A stretch of DNA of 64,000 nucleotides from NCBI RefSeq assembly GCF_002926165.1, contig NZ_MAGP01000093.1:1-64000 (forward strand). The letters are read 5' to 3'. A program made the position numbers and the translations under genes. The notes beneath the pieces are model-generated. The model was not told the DNA's origin and did not search any database. It was given only the letters and a program-made list of their open reading frames with translations. Of this stretch, positions 25,623 through 33,851 are shown piece by piece. This DNA comes from Micromonospora chalcea (lineage in GTDB: Bacteria; Actinomycetota; Actinomycetes; Mycobacteriales; Micromonosporaceae). Numbering within the stretch: position 1 is the stretch's first letter; every line of letters starts with the position of its first letter.

Positions 25623-26657
25623 GTGTCGTCACCCGAGAACAAAGTGACAGTCCGCTCGCCGGCCGATCTGGCCGCCGCCGTGCCCTACCTCATCGGTTTT
25701 CATCCCAGCGAAGGCAGCGTCGTCGTCATCGCCTGCAACGGCCGACGGATCGTCTTCGCCGCACGTGGGGACCTGCCCGCCGGCTCAGAGTACGCACACC
25801 AGCTGGACGCCCTCGCCGATCAGCTCATCCCCGTCGTGCAGCGGCAACAGCCGCTCACCCACGTAGTGATCATCGGCTACGGCACGCCGGACCCCATCGA
25901 CCCGGCGCTGCGCGCCCTCAGCGACGCCTTCGCCGCCGCCGGACTGCCCGTCCTCGACCTGCTACGGATCGCCGGAGATCGCCTGTTCAGCTTTATCTGC
26001 GACAACCCTGCCTGCTGCCCGCCCCAGGGAACCCCGTTCGACCCCATCGCATCAACGGTTGCGGTCCGGGCGACCATCGCGGGCGTCGTGGTTCGACCCG
26101 ACCGGGCGTCGGTCGCCGGCCAAATCACGCCGGTGAGCGGCGCCGCGCGCGACGCCATCCAACGGGCCAGCCGCGAGGCGCGCATCCGACTGGAGGCATT
26201 GCAGGTAGTCGGCGGCACCGCGATGTATGAGGCCGGTGAGCGGGCCGTCCGCGACGCGCTACGTCGACACGACGCGGGAGCGCGACTCACCGACGACGAG
26301 GTGGCGTGGCTGACCACATTGCTGGTCGACCGGGACATCCGGGACCTCGCCGTCGGCCTCACCGAGCCACACAGCCGGCACGTCGACTTCTGGGCCGACA
26401 TCACCCGCCGCGCCGACGAGCCGCTCGTACCGGCGCCAGCCACCCTGCTCGCCGTCACCGCCTGGCGCTGCGGCGACGGCGTCCTCGCCGCCATGGCCGC
26501 CGAACACGCCCTCCACATCGACGGCGCCTACCAGTTCGCCGACACGGTCCTTCAAGCCCTACAAGCCGGGGTGCCCCCGACTGTCATCGAGGAGGTCCTC
26601 GCCGACGTCGATTCCGAAACACCCGCACTGTCTGACGACCCGATGGAACAGGAGTAA
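25623..26657 (+). CDS. DUF4192 domain protein
   Basis: 344 residues from GTG at 25623, eight nt after a GGAGGTCATC site; the open frame continues upstream but with poor composition. It matches DUF4192: N-terminal VRSPADLAAAVPYLIGFHPSEGSVVVIA, then LTHVVIIGYG and AFAAAGLPVLDLLRI, and a helical C-terminal half ending ADITRRADEPLVPAPATLLAVTAWRCGDG...AALEHAL-like repeats. The family is widespread in actinobacteria, often beside mobile elements; its function is unknown. It starts a rightward cluster with the two genes below. Confidence 0.9.
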   Translation: MSSPENKVTVRSPADLAAAVPYLIGFHPSEGSVVVIACNGRRIVFAARGDLPAGSEYAHQLDALADQLIPVVQRQQPLTHVVIIGYGTPDPIDPALRALSDAFAAAGLPVLDLLRIAGDRLFSFICDNPACCPPQGTPFDPIASTVAVRATIAGVVVRPDRASVAGQITPVSGAARDAIQRASREARIRLEALQVVGGTAMYEAGERAVRDALRRHDAGARLTDDEVAWLTTLLVDRDIRDLAVGLTEPHSRHVDFWADITRRADEPLVPAPATLLAVTAWRCGDGVLAAMAAEHALHIDGAYQFADTVLQALQAGVPPTVIEEVLADVDSETPALSDDPMEQE

Positions 26658-26662
26658 CGATC

Positions 26663-27115
26663 ATGGATCCCGTTCGCGCCATCCTGCTGGCCCTCGCCCG
26701 CAGCGCGAAAGAAGCCCGGCTGTTTTGGAATGCCGAGCGTGCCGCCCTGCGCGCCCGCGGCGAAACCCCCACCCACGGCAACTCGTGGCCTTACAGCGTC
26801 CAAGCCGACCTCTGCCTGATCACCGCCATCACCGCAGCCGACCTGCCCGCGAACTTCCGTCTCTACGACACCTCGCTGTCCCGAGACCCCCTCGCCGCAG
26901 CCGAGCAACTCCGCGAAGTCGCCTCCGCCTACGACCACAGCGGCCCAATCGAGGCCGAACACGAAGCAGCCCGGCTGGCCTACAAGCAGGCCTTCGCCGA
27001 ACCGCTCACCCCACAGGAACAGCACTACGTCGACCTGCTCGCCACTCTGCCCGCCGCACGCCGAGACAAGATCATCGAGGCGGCGGAGGAACGCATCCGA
27101 CACTGTCCGGCTTGA
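26663..27115 (+). CDS. Conserved hypothetical protein
   Basis: 150 residues, ATG at 26663 only 5 nt after the DUF4192 stop, so co-transcribed. It is helical and soluble, with a basic N-terminus (ILLALARSAKEARLFWNAERAALRARGETP), a central HGNSWPYSVQADLCLITAI and a C-terminal TPQEQHYVDLLATLPAARRDKII helix. No known motif. A small accessory protein of the element by context. Confidence 0.65.
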   Translation: MDPVRAILLALARSAKEARLFWNAERAALRARGETPTHGNSWPYSVQADLCLITAITAADLPANFRLYDTSLSRDPLAAAEQLREVASAYDHSGPIEAEHEAARLAYKQAFAEPLTPQEQHYVDLLATLPAARRDKIIEAAEERIRHCPA

Positions 27116-27345
27116 GCCCTAGCTCGCCGCGACGCCTGCCGCCAGGGAGGTCAGTCTCCCGTCGCGCCTATCGCAGTACGCGCCTGAAAGGCCTGAGCAG
27201 CGCCAGCCTCCGCATGGGTCAAGAGCAGGGGAGCGCGGCACCGGAGAACCAGAGCCGCTGGCGGTCTCTGGGCGAGCCTTTGCGGCTAGCAGGCCGTCGC
27301 AGGCGTCGACTCGGCAACGTCGCGAGATCTCCACGAAAGGAACCC

Positions 27346-27624
27346 ATGAGTCTCTACACCCTCATACCCAAGCCAGGCTTCGACCGGTACACGATCCAGG
27401 TCGGCTGGAGCCCACACCGCACCTACGTCGCCACCCTCGTCGACTTCACCTGGGACCCGGTGACCGAAACCGAACGCCAACCCGACGTCATCCACCTCGG
27501 CCGGGTCAAGACCATTCTCGACCCGGCCGAAGTGCTCTCGGCCCTTGAGCCCTACGCCGAGATCCCCGCCGACCTCCCGGCCAGACTCCGCGCCGACCAG
27601 GCCAAACACCCGCTACGCCGCTGA
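27346..27624 (+). CDS. Small conserved ICE protein
   Basis: 92 residues from ATG at 27346 preceded by GAAAGGAAC. The frame upstream is a shadow. It is probably a small beta-alpha protein: YTLIPKPGFDRYTIQVGWSPHRTYVATLVDFT, then VIHLGRVKTILDPAEVLSALEPY. No signal sequence, no catalytic motif. Function unknown. Confidence 0.65.
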   Translation: MSLYTLIPKPGFDRYTIQVGWSPHRTYVATLVDFTWDPVTETERQPDVIHLGRVKTILDPAEVLSALEPYAEIPADLPARLRADQAKHPLRR

Positions 27625-27771
27625 CACCATCTCGCGACCAGTCACGAGGTGACTGGCTGCCCTCGTATCTGCAGTGCGGTTCGACGTGCCGCTGTCCGGC
27701 GCCGCCGGCCTGACCCTGGCCCGAACGCTCCGGCCACCAGTGCCGCGAGTCCTTGCAGCAAGAACCGAAAC

Positions 27772-27792
27772 CGGCCCGCCACTGGCGGGCCG
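27772..27792 (+). terminator. GC-rich hairpin before the GGDEF gene
   Basis: CGGCCCGCCA (27772-27781) and TGGCGGGCCG (27783-27792) form a 10-bp inverted repeat with almost no loop (in practice a 3-5 nt loop). It sits between the small gene ending at 27624 and the GTG at 27867, whose strong AAAGGAGG site follows. Confidence 0.45.
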
Positions 27793-27866
27793 TCGTCGTA
27801 TCAGGACCCGGGACGCGCCGCCTACGAAACGTCCGCGTCCCGGGTTCTCCCGAAAGGAGGACCCCA

Positions 27867-28550
27867 GTGTCCCGACCACTGCTCATGATCGCCACCGCCG
27901 TAGTGGCCTACGCCCTGGGCCGGCTCACCGCCTGGCCGACCATTCACCGCCTCCGCCACCAGCTCGAAGACACCCACCGCTCGATGCTCCACGACCCGCT
28001 CACCGGCATGCTCAACCGCGCCGGCCTCCATGCCGCCCACGCCGCCCTCGCCGACAAGCCCTCCGCCCAGCCGATCACCGTCGCCCTGATCGACCTCGAC
28101 GACTTCAAGCACGTCAACGACACCCACGGCCACGACCACGGCGACGACCTGCTCATCGCCATCGGTGACCGCATCACCGACCTCGCCGCCATTCACGGCG
28201 GCGCCGCCGCACGGCTCGCCGGCGACGAATACGCCGTCCTCCTACCCACCCGCGCTGGCGACCCGGACCGCATCGCCGACGCGCTCGCGACGATCATCGC
28301 CGAGCCCGTCGCCCTCGGCACCGACGAGCACTTCGTCACCGCCAGCATCGGCCTGGCCATCGTCGAAGCCACCGATCCGCTCACCGACGTCGCGCTCCAC
28401 CGGGCCGACGTCGCCATGTACCACGCCAAGCGCAACGGGCGGAACCGTCACGCCACCTACCAGCCAGGCATGACCATGCCACCCGCGCCCCACCGCCGCG
28501 GACCACGCCTACGCGACCGCCGCCGCCCGATCGACGGAACCCCAGCATGA
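27867..28550 (+). CDS. GGDEF-domain (diguanylate-cyclase-like) protein
   Basis: 227 residues, GTG at 27867 behind GAAAGGAGG. One short N-terminal hydrophobic segment (MIATAVVAYALGRLTAW) may anchor it. The GGDEF domain spans ~45-205: HDPLTGMLNRAGL, then DLDDFKHVNDTHGHDHGDDLL with metal-binding Asp, and the active loop LAGDEYAVLL (~119). The loop reads AGDEY instead of GGDEF, which still keeps the DE pair, so c-di-GMP synthesis is possible. No sensory domain is seen. It overlaps the next gene by 4 nt. It may link element activity to second-messenger signalling; that is inference. Confidence 0.85.
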   Translation: MSRPLLMIATAVVAYALGRLTAWPTIHRLRHQLEDTHRSMLHDPLTGMLNRAGLHAAHAALADKPSAQPITVALIDLDDFKHVNDTHGHDHGDDLLIAIGDRITDLAAIHGGAAARLAGDEYAVLLPTRAGDPDRIADALATIIAEPVALGTDEHFVTASIGLAIVEATDPLTDVALHRADVAMYHAKRNGRNRHATYQPGMTMPPAPHRRGPRLRDRRRPIDGTPA

Positions 28551-29851
28551 CCGCCCCACCCGAAGAGATGGCCTGCCGCACCTGCCTGGTCCCGCTCAAC
28601 ACCATGGGCACCCCACCCACCCACGTCCACCCTGTCCACCTCACCACCGACGGACACGCCCCCGCGCCCGTCCCGGTCAGCCAACTCGCCACCGTCCGCC
28701 GGACCTGCGACTTCTGCGGCGACCTCTACCCGATCTGGACGCTGCACGGCGCAAACGTCACCGCCGTCGCCATCGGCTCCACCGGCACCCTCGTGCAGAA
28801 CTTCGGCGAGACGTGGGCAGCATGCACCACCTGCCAAACCCACATCGACGACGGCCGCCCAGACCTGGTCGTCGACCGAGCCATCCACGCCCTCGACGTC
28901 GGCACCAACCCGGAAGTACGAGGGCGCATCCAGGAACTGCACCTGGCATTCCTCGACGCACGCCTCACCAACCGCACGCTCCTCACCACAACCCCCTGGC
29001 CAGCGGCATCCATCGCAGCGAAGGACCTGCCCAAGGTGCGCGACCGGCTCACCCACCTCTACCGAGGCAACGACGACGTTCCCGCTGCGCTCGGGCTCAC
29101 CGGAGCGCGCGGCCAGATCGCTGACGGACTCGACCAGTCGCGCCTCTACTGGATCGACGACGACTTCACCGACCTCGCCGAACACGCCGCCACCCAGCTC
29201 ACCGCCCTCACCATCGGCCACGACCTCGGCCCGCCGGCCAACGTACTCATCACCTGGTCGCGGCCCGTGACCCAACACCAGATCACCGCCGCCTCCTGGA
29301 CCTTGGCCAACGACGGCTGGCAAGTGGTCCTCTACCGCGCCATCGGGGCCGGACTCGACGGCAAACCCCTGCAACGGCTCCGGGAGCAAATCGGCTGGCT
29401 CGTACCCATGACGGCCGCCCACCTCACCGAGCAACATCTGATCGATGCCGACCACCCCGCAGCCGCACTCTTCGCCACATGGCTGCTGATCACTCAGAAG
29501 GCCGCAGAGATCGACGTCGCGAGAGTCGACAAAACCATCGCCAAGGCCTATGCCCGTACGAAGCGGGACCAACCAGAGGTGCGCATCGTGCGGATCCGCG
29601 GCCGCCGCAGCCCGAGCGACGCAGCAGAGACGACGCCGGGGGAGCAAGGGTGGCGCCAGAGTAGCCGGTTCTGGGTTTCCGGCCACTGGCGCAACCAAGC
29701 CCACGGCCCAGGCCGATCGCTTCGCCGCCCGGTCTACATCAACCCATTCCTGAAAGGGCCAGCCGAGTCACCGCTGAAGACCAGTACCACCGTTCGCATG
29801 CTCAGCAGCCACAAACCGCAGGGTGAGGAGCCGACCCCACGACCAGCGTGA
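28547..29851 (+). CDS. Conserved ICE/phage-type protein with Cys pairs and WxSGHWRNQ motif
   Basis: 434 residues, ATG overlapping the GGDEF stop (ATGA). CRTCLVP at residues ~10, CDFCGDLY at ~54 and ACTTCQTH at ~91 form two or three zinc-ribbon-like pairs. The C-terminal ~65 residues carry a conspicuous block (FWVSGHWRNQ, then GPGRSLRRPVYINPF and KTSTTVRML) that recurs in proteins of actinobacterial phages and elements, by memory of the family. This suggests nucleic-acid binding. Exact function unknown. It is the last gene before the IS5 element and the attachment site. Confidence 0.7.
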   Translation: MTAPPEEMACRTCLVPLNTMGTPPTHVHPVHLTTDGHAPAPVPVSQLATVRRTCDFCGDLYPIWTLHGANVTAVAIGSTGTLVQNFGETWAACTTCQTHIDDGRPDLVVDRAIHALDVGTNPEVRGRIQELHLAFLDARLTNRTLLTTTPWPAASIAAKDLPKVRDRLTHLYRGNDDVPAALGLTGARGQIADGLDQSRLYWIDDDFTDLAEHAATQLTALTIGHDLGPPANVLITWSRPVTQHQITAASWTLANDGWQVVLYRAIGAGLDGKPLQRLREQIGWLVPMTAAHLTEQHLIDADHPAAALFATWLLITQKAAEIDVARVDKTIAKAYARTKRDQPEVRIVRIRGRRSPSDAAETTPGEQGWRQSSRFWVSGHWRNQAHGPGRSLRRPVYINPFLKGPAESPLKTSTTVRMLSSHKPQGEEPTPRPA

Positions 29852-29932
29852 CCTGATGTCAGGTGGTGGCAGGGGCCGTCCCCTGCCACCACCAACAGCA
29901 AGGGCCACCTCTGCATACGGCAGCCTCCACGG

Positions 29933-30847
29933 CTAGGCCGTGTTTCGTAGGGCGCGGAGCCATTGGTTGATGGCGGCGATGGTGAGGGTGGCTTCGTAGC
30001 GCACGGCGAGTTTGTCGTAGCGGGTGGCCATGGCGCGGTGTTGTTTGAGCTGGTTGATGCCGCACTCCACGGCGTGGCGTAGGCGGTAGAGGTCGGGGTC
30101 GAAGGCGGGTGGGCGTCCGCCTTGGGATCCTTTGGCCTTGCGGTGCGCGTCCTGGTCGGCCTTGCTCGGGATGCACGCGCGGATACCCCGGGATCGCAGG
30201 TGGGCGCGGTTGGCCTTGGACGTGTACGCCTTGTCGGCCAACACGGTGTCGGGGCGGGTCCGTGGCCGGCCACCACCGGCTCGCCGGATGCGGATCTTGG
30301 CCAGCACGGGGATGAACTGTGGGCTGTCGCCGCGCTGTCCGGCGGTCACGACCAGGGCCATCAGTTTGCGGCCCTGCTCGCAGGCCAGATGGGTTTTGGT
30401 GGTCCAGCCGCCCCTCGATCGGCCGAGCCCATGATCTGCCGGCTCGGCCTGCACACCACCAGCAGGCTCCTTCTGCGCCTGGCCGTCGCGGCGGGCTCCT
30501 GCGGCGTGCTGGTGGGCGCGGCTGATGGTCGAGTCCACGCTCACCGTCCAGCCAATCAACCCCGCCGCGTCCGCTCGGGCCTGCAACGAGGTGAGAATCC
30601 GGGCCCAGACACCGTCACGCTGCCACCGCCGAAACCATCGATACAAGGTCTGCCACGGCGGATACTCCGCAGGCACGTCACGCCACGGCGATCCGTTCCG
30701 GACCCGCCACCGGATCCCGTCGATGATCATTCTCATGGTCCATCTGCGCGGCCGAGCATGACCCATTCCGGCAGGCAGCAACGGCTCCAGCGCCGCCCAC
30801 TGCACATCAGTCAGGTCATGTCGCCTCACTGCCGTTACGCTCGGCAC
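29933..30847 (-). CDS. IS5-family transposase
   Basis: 304 residues, apparently intact. The N-terminal DUF4096-like domain ([14 protein letters not shown], then [21 protein letters not shown]) precedes a DDE catalytic domain: first Asp in [20 protein letters not shown], second in [14 protein letters not shown], Glu in [22 protein letters not shown]. It should cut and rejoin the element ends. GTG at 30847 with no strong ribosome-binding site; the upstream 110 bp to the right repeat holds the promoter. Confidence 0.92.
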   Translation of the reverse strand: MPSVTAVRRHDLTDVQWAALEPLLPAGMGHARPRRWTMRMIIDGIRWRVRNGSPWRDVPAEYPPWQTLYRWFRRWQRDGVWARILTSLQARADAAGLIGWTVSVDSTISRAHQHAAGARRDGQAQKEPAGGVQAEPADHGLGRSRGGWTTKTHLACEQGRKLMALVVTAGQRGDSPQFIPVLAKIRIRRAGGGRPRTRPDTVLADKAYTSKANRAHLRSRGIRACIPSKADQDAHRKAKGSQGGRPPAFDPDLYRLRHAVECGINQLKQHRAMATRYDKLAVRYEATLTIAAINQWLRALRNTA

Positions 30848-30958
30848 GAGGTCTCCGGTGTGAAGTTCTAGCTTGGTCGCTGAACCAACTACCGGAGACC
30901 TCTCCCATTAGCGACCACCGCCACGCCCAACAACGACGCCCTACGAAACACGGCCTAG
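29933..30958 (-). mobile_element. IS5-family insertion sequence
   Basis: A 1026-bp element bounded by perfect 22-bp terminal inverted repeats beginning CTAGGCCGTGTTTCG at 29933-29954 and its complement at 30937-30958. Both ends carry CTAG, consistent with a CTAG or TA target duplication of the IS427-like group. One intact transposase gene reads leftward and its stop TAG lies in the left repeat. The element sits just inside the ICE edge, ~110 bp from the tRNA-like attachment sequence. Confidence 0.93.
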
Positions 30959-31066
30959 ACCAAAAACCGACACTCACCAGGCTTTCTGCCGTGGGAAGTC
31001 AAGGATTCGCCTCTATGACTCGGCGATGGTGACGCTTCGTCGTCCGGAGCTCGGCCGAGCAGACGA

Positions 31067-31115
31067 CTACGTTCACACCGAAGAGGTCACTGGTTCGATC
31101 CCAGTATCGCCCACC
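31067..31115 (+). other. tRNA-Val(CAC) 3'-half: ICE attachment site
   Basis: The sequence matches the 3' part of an actinobacterial tRNA-Val: anticodon loop TTCACAC (CAC anticodon, 31072-31078), 3' anticodon strand CGAAG, variable AGGTC, T arm ACTGG-TTCGATC-CCAGT (31089-31105), acceptor strand ATCGCCC and discriminator A (31106-31113). The 5' half is not a normal tRNA: the anticodon 5' strand has a mismatch (CTACG) and the matching acceptor start (CGGCGAT at 31021) is 17 nt too far. I read it as an att repeat regenerated by site-specific integration. The partner copy should lie left of this window. Confidence 0.75.
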
Positions 31116-31137
31116 GTAAATACCCGCAGGTAGGAAG

Positions 31138-31172
31138 CCCGTTGCCGGAGTCACCGGTAACGGGCCTTTCGG
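31138..31172 (+). terminator. Hairpin terminator after the tRNA-like site
   Basis: CCCGTTGCCGG (31138-31148) pairs with CCGGTAACGGG (31154-31164), one G-T wobble, 5-nt loop, followed by CCTTTCGGTTGTT. This is the usual arrangement of a tRNA gene's terminator and supports the 31067-31115 reading as a tRNA remnant. Confidence 0.6.
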
Positions 31173-31679
31173 TTGTTGCCCCTTGCGTTGGGAGCAGTTT
31201 GGGAGCAGGGGTGTTGATGGCGCCGGATCGCGGTCTCCAACCGGCCTCTTGCGAGAGGCTGGGCGGGTGGCTGGCGGGGCATTCTGGTCGACGACGATCT
31301 TCACTGGCGGCAAGGTCGGGAACGCGATCCTCATGGCACCCCTGGATCAGATGTGGACTTGCGCTGAATTGACAAGAAGTGGCCCGGGGAAGCGTCCAGT
31401 CACCCATCGGGTTGGTCTGGGCTGGTAAGCGAGGCGGGCATCCTCGATTGCCGGCGTCGGCGCTGGCCCTGCCGCACCTTGTGGCCACATGGGACCCGCT
31501 GATTCCGCTGTCAAGTGGCGACAGCGTGTCCAGCTGGAAGGCATTGAACCCGAGTGGCGTACGACCGGCTGACCGGCCCGCGGCTGGCAACCCTGGCCGA
31601 GAGGGCACGGCAGGCCGTGCCAGGCTGAAACATCGGCCGTTGTCTCGGCCGGGTCCAGATCGCGGACAACGCGGTGGAG
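31173..31679. other. Post-att spacer with no convincing gene
   Basis: Contains the direct repeat TTGGGAGCAG/TTTGGGAGCAGG near 31188-31208, possibly integrase arm-type sites or a remnant of an integrase tail. Frames around it are out-of-phase shadows of IS debris. Confidence 0.3.
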
Positions 31680-32400
31680 GCGGCCAGGTAGAGCCTGAGC
31701 GGGGCCCGCAGCGGCGAGGGTGGAGGGGCGGCGTCGGGTGTTGTACCAGCCCTCGATCCAGGTGAATATCGCCTTGGGGGCGGCGGCGCGGGTGGGCCAG
31801 GCCCGCCGGTCGAGTAGTTCGGCCTTGATGGTCGAGAAGAACGACTCGGCTACGGCGTTATCCCAGGATTGCCCCCTACGTCCGACCGACAACTGGATCC
31901 GGTGCCGATTGGCGAGTCGGGCGTACTCGGCGCTGGTGTACTGGGCAGCCGTGGTCGCTATGAAAGGTTACCGGCTGGTCGCGGCCGACGGCTGGTCACG
32001 CCGTGGGATGGGATAGCGCCTGAGCGGCTAGGTCGGTGCGCAGATGATCGGCGGTGGCCCGCCGACGAGCCGACGGGAGGTCAAGTCGATGACGGTGGCC
32101 AGATACAGCCAACCCTCCCACGTGTTGATGTAGATGATGGCTCCGCACCAGCGGGTGTTCACCGCTGCGGCCGCGGTCGGTGAAGTGTCTGGCGATCAGG
32201 TCAGGGCAATGAGCGCCGACGGGTCGGGTACGGTCGTCGTCCGCCACCGCTTCGGCGCCCGACCGCACCGGCCGGTCGCTTGCATGAGCCGGGCGATCCG
32301 CTTGCGGAAGCGCCGGCGGCCCTGGGCGCAGTTCGGCGTGGATGCGCGGGTAGCCGTAGGTTCCAGCAGGAGGAGTCGTCACCTCGATGCTCGGTGAGTT
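31680..32400 (-). pseudogene. IS3-family transposase remnant (OrfB), multiply frameshifted
   Basis: Reading leftward in several frames, IS3 OrfB signatures appear in order: YGYPRIHAEL (~32370), [20 protein letters not shown] around the first catalytic Asp (~32110), QYTSAEYARLANRH (~31950), then SWDNAVAESFFSTIKAEL with the catalytic Glu (~31865) and FTWIEGWYNTRRRPS (~31750). At least two frame changes separate these blocks, so no active transposase remains. No orfA or terminal repeats were identified. It is unrelated in sequence to the intact IS3 element at 33476. Confidence 0.7.
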
Positions 32401-32652
32401 CGGCGTAGAGGGTGATGCGCAGCGCGATAGCCAAGCCCTTGATTGGCCTGGCGTTAACGCAGCAAGTACGACGATCTGCAAAGCACCTACCGGTGGACCC
32501 CCCACTCGGCATGCTGCCAGGCACCAGAGCCCGACTGGCTGGCCGTGCGGGCGCTAGCCGACCACGGCGGCGGGCACGCGTTCGCCACCGAAGACTGACA
32601 GGTGTTGCGTGGGTTCCGAGGGCGCAATGGGTCCGCGGAGCCCACGAATAGC

Positions 32653-33471
32653 TCAATAGAGAGCGGGCGGTCGTGCTGCAGCCTTAGCGAGTCGTTGGGA
32701 ACGCGCGTACAGCTCATCACGGATCAGCGACGGCGGCACGAGGCCGTCGGCCCAAGCGATGAGGAAGTGTTCGGCGGCCTGCTTGCGGGCGCCGACCGAC
32801 CCGGCGCGCTGGTAAATTTGGTCCGTCAGCAGCTGGGCCGCGAGCTCGTCGTATCGCTCGTCAATGTCGGCGTACTGCAGCTGTGTGAGCTCGTCAGCGC
32901 GGTCGCAGGCAGCGCGGGTGGCGTCCCAGTGCACGCGCTCGTCAAGGTCGGCGGGCAGGTGAGACCTGGCGAACCTTTGCCGGGCTCCGCCGGGTTTCGC
33001 GGCGCGGAACTGTGGCATGGCCAGCAGCGCTTCGACGGCGGGTGCGGTCAAGCGCTCGCGGTCACCGTCGCTAAGCCATCTCGGCTCGTCGTCCAGAGCG
33101 TCGTCTGACGGTTGGCTGCGGGCGAGGCCTTCCCACTCGGTGTACCAGGCTGCGGTGTGTTCCCATAAGTGGACGACGCCGCCGGCGACGAACGCAACCT
33201 CGATGCGGCAGGGCTTGCCGCGGTGTTTTAGTAGTCGCGCGGGCGGATCGCTGACCTCGTCCGAGTCGGGTTGGAAAGTCTCGCTCTGCAGATACAGGGC
33301 GCGGGCACTGAGCTGGTGCGCCACGGTCAGGAAGCCGGGCAAGTCCAGGACGTCCGGTTCGAGGCACACTTCGGGGCCGATGTCGCGGGCCGGCACGGCG
33401 GGCACCACCGTCATGGCGTGCTCGTCGGCGAAGGCCGTCGCGGTGGAGCGCAGGCTGGTGAGGTCATCCAC
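32653..33471 (-). CDS. Hypothetical protein, 5' region occupied by an IS3 element
   Basis: 272 residues from GTG at 33471 (MDDLTSLRSTATAF). Soluble, mixed alpha-beta protein with a central VEVAFVAGGVVHLWEHTAAWYTEWEGLAR-like stretch and a helical C-terminal half (YDELAAQLLTDQIYQRAGSVGARKQAAEHFL). No known family recognised. The GTG lies only 4 bp from the left end of the IS at 33476, so the insertion either removed its promoter and ribosome-binding site or truncated its real N-terminus. It is probably silent or IS-driven. It is divergent from the PD-(D/E)XK-like gene and may once have been paired with it. Confidence 0.6.
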   Translation of the reverse strand: MDDLTSLRSTATAFADEHAMTVVPAVPARDIGPEVCLEPDVLDLPGFLTVAHQLSARALYLQSETFQPDSDEVSDPPARLLKHRGKPCRIEVAFVAGGVVHLWEHTAAWYTEWEGLARSQPSDDALDDEPRWLSDGDRERLTAPAVEALLAMPQFRAAKPGGARQRFARSHLPADLDERVHWDATRAACDRADELTQLQYADIDERYDELAAQLLTDQIYQRAGSVGARKQAAEHFLIAWADGLVPPSLIRDELYARSQRLAKAAARPPALY

Positions 33472-33539
33472 AAGGTGAGGTTCCCCCGGTAGCTCGGAGG
33501 CTTTCGATCATGCTCTGATGGAGCTGAAGGGAGCCATCC

Positions 33540-33851
33540 GTGGCAGCACCGAAGAAGTACCCCGATGAGCTGCGTGAACGTGCGGTGCGCTTGTATCGGG
33601 AGTCAGACCCGAAGCCCGTGATCCGCCAGCTGGCCCGCCAGCTTGGCGTGCATCACGAAGCGTTGCGGAACTGGATCCGCCAAGACGAGGCCGACCGGGG
33701 CCAGCGTGACGATAGGCCGACGACCTCCGAGCTGGAGGAGCTTCGGCGGCTGCGGCGGGAGAACGCCGAACTGAAGCGGGCCAACGAGATCCTGAAAGCC
33801 GCCTCGGCTTTTTTCGCCTCGGAACTCGACCCGACCCGGCGACGGTCGTGA
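33540..33851 (+). CDS. IS3-family OrfA (HTH transposase subunit)
   Basis: 103 residues. HTH domain KKYPDELRERAVRLYRES...VIRQLARQLGVHHEALRNWIRQ, then a leucine-zipper-like heptad stretch (SELEELRRLRRENAELKRANEIL) for dimerisation. The stop overlaps the GTG of orfB by 4 nt. A T6 run at 33809-33814 could allow a -1 slip that fuses OrfA to OrfB, as in other IS3 elements. Confidence 0.93.
   Translation: MAAPKKYPDELRERAVRLYRESDPKPVIRQLARQLGVHHEALRNWIRQDEADRGQRDDRPTTSELEELRRLRRENAELKRANEILKAASAFFASELDPTRRRS

Noticed and set aside
31021..31115. Intact tRNA-Val gene
   Set aside because: The 5' half does not pair properly and is 17 nt too long; only the 3' half matches, so I call it an attachment-site fragment.
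31188..31208. TTGGGAGCAG direct repeats as integrase arm sites
   Set aside because: Only two imperfect copies without an adjacent integrase; kept as a note in the spacer entry.
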